Positions 6,493 to 13,465 of a stretch of 15,506 bases of DNA are shown here, piece by piece; position 1 is the stretch's first letter; every line of letters starts with the position of its first letter. A model generated the notes under the pieces. That model saw nothing but the letters and a program-made list of their open reading frames with translations. It had not been told where the DNA came from and ran no database searches. The stretch covers positions 70,424-85,929 of the forward strand of contig DMSQ01000102.1 of assembly GCA_003457135.1 (NCBI GenBank), given 5' to 3'. The translations under genes were made by a program, and so were the position numbers. The stretch is from Prolixibacteraceae bacterium. Lineage in GTDB: Bacteria > Bacteroidota > Bacteroidia > Bacteroidales > Prolixibacteraceae.

Positions 6493-6527
6493 TTTGGGCA
6501 TGGCTTGATAAATATGCCATACCCAAA
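6493..6527 (-). other. Strong intercistronic hairpin
   Basis: TTTGGGCATGGC (6493-6504) pairs with GCCATACCCAAA (6516-6527). The stem is 12 bp with one G-T pair, around an 11-nt loop. It lies between the split-Soret gene stop (6543) and the octahaem cytochrome start (6425). It is not followed by a clean T-tract on the minus strand, so it may be a partial terminator or an mRNA-stability element that sets the ratio of the two cytochromes. Confidence 0.55.
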
Positions 6528-6542
6528 CTCGTTCTTAGGTGG

Positions 6543-7649
6543 TTATTTTGTATAACTGATTTTTATTGTTTTCATATAGTTTGCGGTAGTAAATTTTGCC
6601 AAATAGATACCGCTTTTCATAGTTTCACCCAAATTATTTGTTCCATTCCAAGTCTCTATATAAGAGCCTGCTTCCATAAAATCTGAATCGATTAATGAAT
6701 TGACCAAGCTTCCTTTGATGTCATAAATTTCAAGGCGAACTTTCTCCCGACCTGGTATTGTAAATTGAATATTTGTGGAAGCCCTGAAAGGATTGGGATA
6801 TGCTTCATTCAAAATATAGGAAGATCCGAAAGTAAATCCAGATATCGGAGTTGATTGATGGTGAGCCGTCGTGTGGCAGGAAACACATTCCATGTGTGTT
6901 TTTGTATTTTTACTATGGCAGTCCATACACGAGGCAACTGTTTGTGAATCATGAAAGGTAGAAGTAAAAGAATGGTTAAAGTATTCATTAAGTAATTGAA
7001 CGGTTTTTGCTGCAACATCACCAGATAACCGCCCACACCTTTCCTTCCTTTCAACATCGGTTATTTTTTTATTAGCAGCAATGCACCATAGGCTAACTGA
7101 TGGGTGGCATAACACACTTCCAGAAATGTTGCTGACCAGATTACCTACATATTTTTGGACGAGATATGTTTTTGAATTTGCAGCAGTTGAAGGCAGGCTT
7201 TCGGTCGTGCACCAACCCCATAATTCATTGATTAAAGGTTCTGAATCAGCTTTAGAAGTGACCAGGCTTATGATAGCTGAAGCGCCATTTAATGCCCCGC
7301 ATAACGATCCCCAGCCAGCGCCGCCTCCTCTTCCAAAAAGCATAATTTCAATCGGAATGTTTGTCCAGGGACTGCCAATGGCTTTTTCAAGTAATTGTGA
7401 AATCCCCCCAAAAACGCCACAACAGCAATCCTTGTCGTTCCAATACAAAAGATGTGCATTTAATCGGGCTTCTTCAGGATCTAAGGCAACATAAGGGAAA
7501 GGCCACTGCGCGGCATGCGTTTCTTTGTTTTCGGCGTGCAGTTGTTTATTTACCAACAGGTTAACGCCAGCAATTCCGGCAACGCCACCAATCACTAATT
7601 TAGATGAATCAGTAAAAAATTTTTTACGGGTAATGGTTGTGTTTTTCAT
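6543..7649 (-). CDS. Split-Soret-type dihaem cytochrome c with T9SS sorting domain
   Basis: The protein has 368 residues from ATG 7649, which gives a twin-arginine-like leader (TRKKFF, 7-12, then LVIGGVAGIAG); an upstream ATG at 7682 would add 11 unneeded residues. Residues 60-210 match the C_GCAxxG_C_C family: GAGWGSLCGALNGA (110-123) plus spaced cysteines at 75-77, 147, 181, 189 and 205. Two haem sites follow, CMDCH (241-245) and CVSCH (255-259), giving the plan of split-Soret cytochrome c. Residues 280-368 form a type A T9SS C-terminal domain beginning NEAYPNPF and ending in KTIKISYTK. The predicted route is Tat export with folded cofactor, then type IX secretion to the cell surface. It precedes the octahaem cytochrome gene by about 118 bases, so a shared electron path is likely but unproven. 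Confidence 0.85.
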   Translation of the reverse strand: MKNTTITRKKFFTDSSKLVIGGVAGIAGVNLLVNKQLHAENKETHAAQWPFPYVALDPEEARLNAHLLYWNDKDCCCGVFGGISQLLEKAIGSPWTNIPIEIMLFGRGGGAGWGSLCGALNGASAIISLVTSKADSEPLINELWGWCTTESLPSTAANSKTYLVQKYVGNLVSNISGSVLCHPSVSLWCIAANKKITDVERKERCGRLSGDVAAKTVQLLNEYFNHSFTSTFHDSQTVASCMDCHSKNTKTHMECVSCHTTAHHQSTPISGFTFGSSYILNEAYPNPFRASTNIQFTIPGREKVRLEIYDIKGSLVNSLIDSDFMEAGSYIETWNGTNNLGETMKSGIYLAKFTTANYMKTIKISYTK

Positions 7650-7732
7650 GATAATTAATTTAAAAGGTGAATATTTGAACAAACTTTATATATCCATTTT
7701 AAATTACTCTTCTCCCAAATCACATCACTTCC

Positions 7733-7843
7733 TCATTTTATCATTTTCAAATTAGCTTCATTTTCAAACTGCATTTGTATCGGTACAATTTTCATCTTCT
7801 GTTTATGAAAATCCTGTAATGAGGGTTTATCTGTTGTTTCCAT
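7733..7843 (-). CDS. Possible 36-residue small ORF after the permease
   Basis: An ATG at 7843, five bases past the permease stop, opens METTDKPSLQDFHKQKMKIV… ending in LKMIK and a TGA at 7735-7733. The piece MKIV----QFENE recurs in the TTG-initiated extension just before the octahaem cytochrome start (MKIVFTPTQFENELEQ). That similarity suggests either a small conserved peptide or an old duplicated leader. It is polar, without cysteines or a membrane segment. The remainder of the 7650-7847 gap shows nothing I can name. Confidence that it is a real gene is low to moderate. Confidence 0.35.
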   Translation of the reverse strand: METTDKPSLQDFHKQKMKIVPIQMQFENEANLKMIK

Positions 7844-7847
7844 TTTT

Positions 7848-8870
7848 TTAAAAGACATAATTAAACAAATACCCAACGATCATTATACCAACACCTACAA
7901 CTCCAACGAAAGTGAATATTAATGGGAGTTTCAATACTTTTCTCAGGATAACCATTTCCGGCAGCGAAATCCCAATTACCGCCATCATAAAGGCCAAAGC
8001 GGTTCCAAGCGAAGCTCCCTTTTCAATAAGCACCGAAACAATTGGAACGATTCCGGCAGCATTGGAATAGAGCGGAATACCGATCAGAATGGAAAGCGGA
8101 ATGGAGTACCAGGCCGATTTGCCCATTAAGGCAGCCATAAAATCTTCAGGAACATAGCCATGAGCACCAGCGCCAACGAGAATTCCAAGTGCAACATAAA
8201 TCCAAACTTTGCCTACAATTTCTTTCACAGCATCATATCCAAGATGGATACGTTTGACAAAAGTTAATTTCTCTTCTTCCGATCCGCTATCACCCATGTG
8301 GGTTTGATATACCCAGGGTTCTACCCATTTTTCGAGTTTCAGCAGACCAATGATCCAGCCAGCCAGTATGGCAATTGCCAATCCGGTTCCGACATATATT
8401 GCGGCAACCTGCCAGCCAAACATGCCATATAAAAGGATAATGGCCACTTCGTTAATCATGGGAGCTGCAATCAGGAACGAAAACGTGACACCGAGCGGGA
8501 CTCCTGATTCAACAAATCCTAAAAACAGCGGGATAGCTGAACACGAACAAAACGGGGTGACAATTCCAAGCGTTGCAGCCATCACATTGCCGGTAAATGT
8601 TTTTTTACCTTCGAGCGCTTTGCGGGTTCGTTCAGGAGTGAAGTAAGTGCGGATAATTCCAACAAAGAAGATAATTAGCGTTAGCAGAAGCATCACTTTG
8701 GGGAACTCGAAAACGAAGAACCTGAGAGCTTCGGTGAGATGCACCCCTTTTGTCATTCCCAAAACCGTATCAATGAACCAATCGGTCATTGGCTGGAGGT
8801 TGTGATAGATCACATACCAGATTGGCAAAAGGGCGAGAGGTAGCCAGATCGCATTTTTTATGTTTTTCAT
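7848..8870 (-). CDS. arsP: ArsP/YraQ-family permease, probable organoarsenical exporter
   Basis: This is a 340-residue, roughly eight-helix permease of PF03773. It carries the hallmark loop TPFCSCSAIPL with C108 and C110 and later conserved stretches IAAPMINEVAI and GIPLYSNAAGI. Characterised ArsP proteins export trivalent organoarsenicals across the inner membrane, and the arsEFG-type genes directly upstream support such a role here; other PF03773 members have other or unknown substrates. The ATG at 8870 lies 54 bases after the arsG stop, and that gap holds its own ArsR-type operator (8890-8907), so the permease may be transcribed both with arsEFG and from an internal promoter. Codons 122-185 are repeated exactly at the left edge of the window. 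The open reading frame itself is intact. Confidence 0.82.
   Translation of the reverse strand: MKNIKNAIWLPLALLPIWYVIYHNLQPMTDWFIDTVLGMTKGVHLTEALRFFVFEFPKVMLLLTLIIFFVGIIRTYFTPERTRKALEGKKTFTGNVMAATLGIVTPFCSCSAIPLFLGFVESGVPLGVTFSFLIAAPMINEVAIILLYGMFGWQVAAIYVGTGLAIAILAGWIIGLLKLEKWVEPWVYQTHMGDSGSEEEKLTFVKRIHLGYDAVKEIVGKVWIYVALGILVGAGAHGYVPEDFMAALMGKSAWYSIPLSILIGIPLYSNAAGIVPIVSVLIEKGASLGTALAFMMAVIGISLPEMVILRKVLKLPLIFTFVGVVGVGIMIVGYLFNYVF
8314..8507. repeat. Exact direct repeat, copy B (inside the permease gene)
   Basis: This is the internal permease segment (codons 122-185) identical to bases 1-194. The gene is intact on both sides here, so this is the parental copy. No target-site duplication or terminal inverted repeat was seen at 8507/8508. 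Confidence 0.95.
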
Positions 8871-8889
8871 ATTCTTATCCTATAAAATT

Positions 8890-8907
8890 GTTCGTAGAAT
8901 AACGAAC
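8890..8907. promoter_or_regulatory. ArsR-type operator before the permease
   Basis: GTTCGTAGAATAACGAAC is a GTTCG-N8-CGAAC inverted repeat ending 20 bases before the permease ATG. It shares geometry and flanking T/A bases with the sites at 10303-10320 and 10644-10661. Confidence 0.75.
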
Positions 8908-8924
8908 ATTGAAATCAAATTTTT

Positions 8925-9623
8925 TTAATAGAATACCCTGATCATATAATAGAAACCTACTGCAATAAAGAGTACAGCAATAACCCGACGGAACCAGATT
9001 TCGAAGTTCTTCAACTTGTTGTAAACTCCACCGATTGAACTAACCGAAAAGGCCAGTATCCAGGCAAAAATAATAACCGGAATACCGGTAGCCACTGCAA
9101 AAACGATGGGGAGATATAAGCCTGACGCGCTTGCAACAGTTATTGGGACAAGCATACCAAAATAGAGTACTCCACTGTATGGGCAGAAAGCCAGAGCGAA
9201 AATCATCCCCAGCAAAATAGCATCCCAATAGCCCCATTTGGTTTTGGTTTCCATTTTCGAAGTCAATCTACTCATTCCGGGAAACTTAATTTTAATCACA
9301 TCGAGCATAAATAAGCCGATGAGAATGAGCAATGGACCGATGATTTTTTCTCCGTAGCGCTGGAAGAAGCCTGAAAATTTAAACTGATCGGCTCCGAAAT
9401 AAATGATTAGCGCAATAGCAGTGTAGGAAATTGCACGTCCAAGTGTATAAAGCAATCCGTTAACAAAAACGCGGTTACGGTTTTCAAGGTCTTTGCTGAT
9501 AAATCCCACTGCAGTAATATTGGTTGCAAGAGGACAGGGGCTAATGGCTGTCATAAAACCAAGTATCAGGGCAGTCAGCCAGGGCATTGTACTGTTTTCC
9601 AAAAAGGTGGTCAGGAAATCCAT
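8925..9623 (-). CDS. arsG: ArsG-family transporter (DsbD/CcdA-like), aromatic arsenical efflux
   Basis: The 232-residue membrane protein has about six helices of the DsbD/CcdA fold. It has conserved Cys-Pro pairs in both halves: SPCPLATN (about 28-35) and AFCPYSGVL (about 145-153). In the arsEFG operon described in Shewanella, ArsG pumps out trivalent aromatic amino-arsenicals formed from nitro-arsenicals. The gene order arsR-E-F-G here matches that operon type, and spacing to arsF is only 6 bases. A plain CcdA-like role, passing reductant to the periplasmic thioredoxin-like ArsF, is an alternative suggested by the fold. It is intact, with start ATG at 9623 directly after the arsF stop. Confidence 0.8.
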   Translation of the reverse strand: MDFLTTFLENSTMPWLTALILGFMTAISPCPLATNITAVGFISKDLENRNRVFVNGLLYTLGRAISYTAIALIIYFGADQFKFSGFFQRYGEKIIGPLLILIGLFMLDVIKIKFPGMSRLTSKMETKTKWGYWDAILLGMIFALAFCPYSGVLYFGMLVPITVASASGLYLPIVFAVATGIPVIIFAWILAFSVSSIGGVYNKLKNFEIWFRRVIAVLFIAVGFYYMIRVFY

Positions 9624-9629
9624 TGATGG

Positions 9630-10031
9630 TTACTCAAGAAGTTTATCAACTTTTTCCTTGATTATCATTTTAAATTTAACTGGGTTGGAGCGGGCGTACA
9701 AAAATCCTTCGTTGGTGATGTTAATTTTCTGATCACCCTTAACCAGTAACAGTGTCTGGCCCGAAACTTCCAATTTTTTCGCAATGGCTTTCGTTGCATC
9801 ATCTTCAAGGTTTAATGCCTTAAAAGTAACCTGACTTCCATACAAGCTTTGCAGATCGGCTTTGGCTTCCGCCTCAACTGTTTTGCAGGTGATGCATCTG
9901 TACGTATTGTGGAAATAATAGGCTTCAATTTGATTGGAGCTGGCTGCTTTTACTTCATTTTTATTGGTTTGTGACATTCCAATAATTGGGATAAACAAAG
10001 TGAGCAGCAAAATGAACCGGAATGTTTTCAT
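9630..10031 (-). CDS. arsF: ArsF-family exported thioredoxin-like protein
   Basis: The protein has 133 residues with a signal peptide (about 1-20, MKTFRFILLLTLFIPIIGMS) and a small thioredoxin-like domain carrying CITC (46-49) in HNTYRCITCKTVE. This sequence context is typical of the ArsF family, named as a subunit acting on nitrophenyl compounds in arsEFG operons. It is expected in the periplasm or outer face of the inner membrane. The ATG lies 7 bases after the arsE-like stop and the gene ends 6 bases before arsG, so translation is probably coupled. A general periplasmic disulfide-exchange role feeding from the DsbD-like ArsG is also possible. The family call is fairly firm; the substrate is inferred from the operon. 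Confidence 0.78.
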   Translation of the reverse strand: MKTFRFILLLTLFIPIIGMSQTNKNEVKAASSNQIEAYYFHNTYRCITCKTVEAEAKADLQSLYGSQVTFKALNLEDDATKAIAKKLEVSGQTLLLVKGDQKINITNEGFLYARSNPVKFKMIIKEKVDKLLE

Positions 10032-10038
10032 AGGTAAT

Positions 10039-10278
10039 TTATTGGTTTTTAGTTAATATCTCCTTGATCTCAGCGACCGAAGGTACCCGTCCGCTCAGTA
10101 CTATCTTTTGGTTAATGACCAGGGCCGGAGTTTGCATAACTCCCAGGGACATAATCTTATAGATATCTTCCACTTTTTCAATTTCGGCAGTAATACCAGT
10201 TTCGGTAACCGCTTCTCTGGTATGTTTCTCCAATGTTTTACATTTGGTACAACCTGTACCGAGTACTTTTATTTCCAT
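10039..10278 (-). CDS. arsE: Small thioredoxin-fold redox protein, ArsE-like (MTH895 family)
   Basis: This 79-residue cytosolic protein begins MEIKVLGTGCTKCKTLE. The redox pair C10/C13 lies in GTGCTKC, as in redox-active disulfide proteins of the MTH895 group, and the cis-Pro region is QTPALVINQK. In arsEFG operons ArsE works with ArsF in handling nitro-aromatic arsenicals. Position right behind an ArsR operator and in front of arsF supports that name, although similar proteins occur outside ars loci. It starts 24 bases after the operator at 10303-10320, with no extended Shine-Dalgarno. Complete and intact. Confidence 0.75.
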   Translation of the reverse strand: MEIKVLGTGCTKCKTLEKHTREAVTETGITAEIEKVEDIYKIMSLGVMQTPALVINQKIVLSGRVPSVAEIKEILTKNQ

Positions 10279-10302
10279 ATTTTTTACAATTAAGTGTTCG
10301 TA

Positions 10303-10320
10303 GTTCGTTAAATGGCGAAC
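10303..10320. promoter_or_regulatory. ArsR-type operator before arsE
   Basis: GTTCGTTAAATGGCGAAC is the same GTTCG-N8-CGAAC inverted repeat, between arsR and arsE. A further GTTCG half-site at 10296-10300 makes three half-sites in tandem, which might allow a second dimer to bind. It suggests that arsEFG has its own repressible promoter and does not rely only on read-through from arsR. Confidence 0.75.
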
Positions 10321-10338
10321 AATGAGGTTAAAATTTTT

Positions 10339-10638
10339 TTAAGATTCAAATAATTCCCGGAAAAGGAGTTGAGCTTCTTTCCAATTTTCTCTGTTAATGC
10401 AATACTTGATTCGCGGCGCTTCAATCTCTCCCTGAATCAGCCCGGCATCTTTCAATTCTTTAAGGTGTTGCGAAAGGGTGGATTTTGCAATTGGAAGCTC
10501 TTCGGTCAAATCGCCGCTGTAACAACAGGATTGCTTCGAGAGTAATTCGAGCACATACATCCTGATTGGATGACCCATCGCTTTGGCATATCGGGCTGTC
10601 TTTTCCTGTTTTTCGGTAATTGTTTCTTTTTTAACCAT
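10339..10638 (-). CDS. arsR: ArsR-family metalloregulatory repressor
   Basis: This is a 99-residue winged-helix repressor. AKAMGHPIRMYVLELL (18-33) is the typical ArsR start, and a recognition-helix segment AKSTLSQHLKELKDAGLI (51-68) is followed by the wing. A vicinal cysteine pair C38-C39 (KQSCCYSGDL) sits where ArsR proteins often place their metalloid thiolates, and C80 lies in the wing (RIKYCINRE), so three Cys could bind As(III) or an organoarsenical. It should bind DNA when empty and release it on binding. The operator at 10644-10661 overlaps its own transcription start region, indicating autorepression. It heads the ars cluster and its start is only 6 bases from the operator edge. Confidence 0.9.
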   Translation of the reverse strand: MVKKETITEKQEKTARYAKAMGHPIRMYVLELLSKQSCCYSGDLTEELPIAKSTLSQHLKELKDAGLIQGEIEAPRIKYCINRENWKEAQLLFRELFES

Positions 10639-10643
10639 TCTTT

Positions 10644-10661
10644 GTTCGTAATATACCGAAC
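10644..10661. promoter_or_regulatory. ArsR-type operator before arsR
   Basis: GTTCGTAATATACCGAAC is the third copy of the GTTCG-N8-CGAAC inverted repeat, 6 bases ahead of the arsR ATG. It touches the candidate -7 element on its upstream side and would cover the expected transcription start, a direct block to RNA polymerase. Confidence 0.8.
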
Positions 10662-10668
10662 AAATGTA
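10661..10668 (-). promoter_or_regulatory. Candidate Bacteroidota -7 promoter element of arsR
   Basis: On the minus strand TACATTTG fits TAnnTTTG exactly. TTTG occurs 21 bases further upstream as a possible -33 box (consensus spacing about 19-21). The predicted transcript start is near 10654, inside the operator, leaving a leader of about 16 nt. Confidence 0.5.
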
Positions 10669-10716
10669 AACGATTTTTTAATTCCAAATCAAATTTCGAA
10701 AGAAAAATATTTGTGA

Positions 10717-12486
10717 TTATTTTACTTCAGGAGCAGAAGTTTCTTTAAGTTTTGGTAGAGTAATTAAAGTTTCAGCCGCTGGTGTCCGGAAAATATCATC
10801 CTTATTGATTGGGCGTATTTCGGAGAGCCACCTGAATCCGGGCAACAGTTTTTCACCCTCTTCAATGTCAGCCATTGGTTTGAGTTCTCCTTCAGGGGAT
10901 TTAATAAATGCTATTTTTTTAACTTTCCCTTCATTCAGGTAAATGATGATATTACTGCTTTCGGCCTTATTTAGTCCGATAATTGCTCCTTTATCGTCAT
11001 GTGCAAAGTAGTTCGACTGGCCGTTCCCGTTTACATCAATTCTATAAAGCGAATTTTTGCGGACAAAACCAACCATGTTTTTTCCTTTTATCTGATTAAA
11101 GCGTATGCTGTCGTCTTCCATTGACACGATAAATGCATCCTCCTTCATCAAAACCTCATCAGGATCCTTGCTTCGGTTAATCATTTCGATATAATTAGCC
11201 GACATCTGGTTTTTTCCTGACCAGATTACCGGATCGGTAAATAATTGAATAGTCGAATCTTTCGACCAGTAAGCCAGCGAATCGCATTTGCCCTGAATAT
11301 CGTCGCGGAAAAAACGTACCTGATTATAGGCGAGCACAAGACGGGGATCTTTGGCTGGTTTTACTGCGAGTGAGTCGGCTGCTGGTTTCTGCACGGGAAG
11401 AATATCTGGTTCCGTTTGAACTACTTTCAGTGAATCCTCTTGCACTGTTTTCTGAACTTTAGCCGGGGCTTTTGACAAGGCTGTTTTCTTCTCATTTTTC
11501 AGTGGAATTGCTTTTTTTGCTTTAGTGGTGTCGGGCATTGTTCGCAAACGGTCGGCATGAAGGTACAATGAATCGGTTTCAGAATACTGGATGAGTGCAG
11601 CCGAGTCGGTTGCATAAGCCATTTTGGTGATGTCGTTGTATTGCACACGGTTCCCAATCACCACAATGCTGTTTTCGAGATCCTGAATACGAGCATGACC
11701 TAAAGCGAGTCCTTCTCCCTTTTCCTTGTCATAAAAAATTGAATCGGCTTTCAGCTTTTGTTTCGCATTCCAGATTCTGGGTTTTTTTGTCAGCTGTGAA
11801 ACTCCTTTCATACTGTCGTACCAGCCATATTCGGCATAAAGGGTGTCTGTTTCATTGAAAATATGGGTAGGCCCCTCTAAAAACACCTTCTTAGTGTTGG
11901 TGAAGTAAATGAGTGTATCCGATTTTATCTGGTAGTCTTTAGTCACAACTTCAACCTTAGTCTTGAAATAGGCTTTTTTTTCATTCACATAGTATTGTCC
12001 AATCACAGAGGTCAGAACATTGGTTGAGTCCTTCACAGTGCCCGAATTATTGTACGAAGCCAAATCGTTGGCCATGGAATAATCGAGCGAATCGGTGGTC
12101 AGGGTAACCTGTTTGTCAATAAGTTTAACATTGCGGCGGGCTTTGGCTTGCTTGGTTTCGGGGTTATAATGGATAAAATCAGCATACATATTTAGCGTGT
12201 CCCCCCGAATAATGTGTACATTGCCGAAAGCGTCCACCGAGTTGTTTGTATAGGAATACATGCTGTCGCACCACATGAGTGCGCCATCAACCGTGATATT
12301 GACATTTCCCAAAAGCCGTTGTGCGTTCGCAACAATCCGTTCATCGTACGAGCCCACATCAGCATTTAAAATTTCAACTTTTTTCTTTTTCTGAGCCTGA
12401 CTTGTTGCTGAAAATGCCAGCAAACAAATAAGTCCGATAAAGAAGAGAAGACTGTTCTTTTGTATAGATGAACCTGTTTTAATCAT
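10717..12486 (-). CDS. OstA-like protein (LptA/LptD N-terminal type repeats)
   Basis: The 589-residue protein has a signal peptide (about 1-31, ending SATSQAQ) and then repeated beta-rich OstA units. Examples are VNITVDGALMWCDSMYSYT and VKLIDKQVTLTTDSLDYS, with the recurring 'A/D-G-V…DTL…AD' pattern of OstA_2 (PF13100). A lysine/proline-rich linker near 335-385 separates two repeat blocks, and the C-terminal ~100 residues follow the Bacteroidota OstA-like pattern. Relatives of LptA bind lipid A and bridge LPS across the periplasm; a similar outer-membrane biogenesis role is inferred. The ATG is 5 bases after the MoxR gene stop, making this the last gene of the operon. No clear terminator hairpin follows; the arsR promoter begins about 50 bases downstream. 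Confidence 0.85.
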   Translation of the reverse strand: MIKTGSSIQKNSLLFFIGLICLLAFSATSQAQKKKKVEILNADVGSYDERIVANAQRLLGNVNITVDGALMWCDSMYSYTNNSVDAFGNVHIIRGDTLNMYADFIHYNPETKQAKARRNVKLIDKQVTLTTDSLDYSMANDLASYNNSGTVKDSTNVLTSVIGQYYVNEKKAYFKTKVEVVTKDYQIKSDTLIYFTNTKKVFLEGPTHIFNETDTLYAEYGWYDSMKGVSQLTKKPRIWNAKQKLKADSIFYDKEKGEGLALGHARIQDLENSIVVIGNRVQYNDITKMAYATDSAALIQYSETDSLYLHADRLRTMPDTTKAKKAIPLKNEKKTALSKAPAKVQKTVQEDSLKVVQTEPDILPVQKPAADSLAVKPAKDPRLVLAYNQVRFFRDDIQGKCDSLAYWSKDSTIQLFTDPVIWSGKNQMSANYIEMINRSKDPDEVLMKEDAFIVSMEDDSIRFNQIKGKNMVGFVRKNSLYRIDVNGNGQSNYFAHDDKGAIIGLNKAESSNIIIYLNEGKVKKIAFIKSPEGELKPMADIEEGEKLLPGFRWLSEIRPINKDDIFRTPAAETLITLPKLKETSAPEVK

Positions 12487-12491
12487 TCAGC

Positions 12492-13457
12492 TTACTTCAT
12501 CAATTCTGAAATAATGTCTTCCACCGAAAGGTTTTCGGCTTCTGCTTTGTAGTTCTTGATTATCCTGTGGCGGAGAATACTAACGGCAACTTTCCTGATG
12601 TCGTCAATGTCGGGCGAATATTTTCCCTGCAGGGCAGCCAATGTTTTTGCACCTAAAACCAGGTACTGCGACGCGCGCGGGCCAGCTCCCCATTTCAGGT
12701 ATTTATTGGAGATAGGCGCTGCAAGTTCCGTATTGGGCCTTGTTTTGGCCGATAAGTTCACTGCGTATTTCAATACATTTTCGTTCACCGGAACCTTCAG
12801 TATCAGATCCTGAAAATAGCGGATTTCATCCTTGCTGATGATTTCCGTCAATTGGGCTGAATAGTCGGAAGTAGTATTTTTTACAATGGTTAATTCATCC
12901 TCGAATTTGGGATAGTCGAGCCAGATGGAAAACATGAAACGGTCGAGCTGTGCTTCGGGAAGGGGATAAGTACCTTCTTGTTCAATTGGGTTTTGGGTAG
13001 CCAGCACAAAGAACGGCTTGTCTAAAATATGCTTAATTCCGGCAGCAGTGACCGATCGTTCCTGCATGGCTTCGAGAAGGGCGGCCTGGGTTTTCGGTGG
13101 GGTACGGTTGATTTCGTCGGCCAGGATGATGTTGGCAAAAATAGGACCGCGAACGAATTTAAATTCCCGGTCCTTATCCAGGATTTCAGTTCCAATAATG
13201 TCTGAGGGCATCAGGTCGGGAGTAAACTGGATGCGTTTGTACTGAAGTCCAAGAACCTCGGAAATAGTATTGACAAGCAGTGTTTTAGCCAGTCCTGGCA
13301 CACCAATAAGCAGGCAATGTCCCCTGCTGAACATCGAAACCAAAACCTGATCAATGATTTCATCCTGTCCGTAAATACGTTTCTTTATTTCGGAACGCAA
13401 CTGGTCAAACTTGTTGCTCAGCGCGTTTACAGCTTCAACTTCGTTTATATAGGTCAT
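12492..13457 (-). CDS. MoxR-family AAA+ ATPase
   Basis: The 321-residue AAA+ protein starts at ATG 13457 (MTYINEVEAV). A TTG-initiated form to 13478 would overlap the surA stop and has no family support. Walker A is GVPGLAKT (52-59) and Walker B is ILADE (111-115) in NIILADEINRTPPKTQ. The sensor-like ATQNPIEQEGTYPLPEAQLDRF stretch is a MoxR signature. MoxR ATPases act as chaperones for maturation of protein complexes, usually with VWA-domain partners. No VWA gene is seen here; the neighbours are envelope-assembly genes on both sides. It lies 8 bases after surA and 5 before the OstA-like gene, so it is operonic. The specific client cannot be read from the sequence. Confidence 0.93.
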   Translation of the reverse strand: MTYINEVEAVNALSNKFDQLRSEIKKRIYGQDEIIDQVLVSMFSRGHCLLIGVPGLAKTLLVNTISEVLGLQYKRIQFTPDLMPSDIIGTEILDKDREFKFVRGPIFANIILADEINRTPPKTQAALLEAMQERSVTAAGIKHILDKPFFVLATQNPIEQEGTYPLPEAQLDRFMFSIWLDYPKFEDELTIVKNTTSDYSAQLTEIISKDEIRYFQDLILKVPVNENVLKYAVNLSAKTRPNTELAAPISNKYLKWGAGPRASQYLVLGAKTLAALQGKYSPDIDDIRKVAVSILRHRIIKNYKAEAENLSVEDIISELMK

Positions 13458-13465
13458 CTTTTCAG

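Noticed and set aside
7081..7494. 137-codon plus-strand frame opposite the split-Soret gene
   Set aside because: It is antisense to a gene with clear haem, family and T9SS motifs and has no features of its own.
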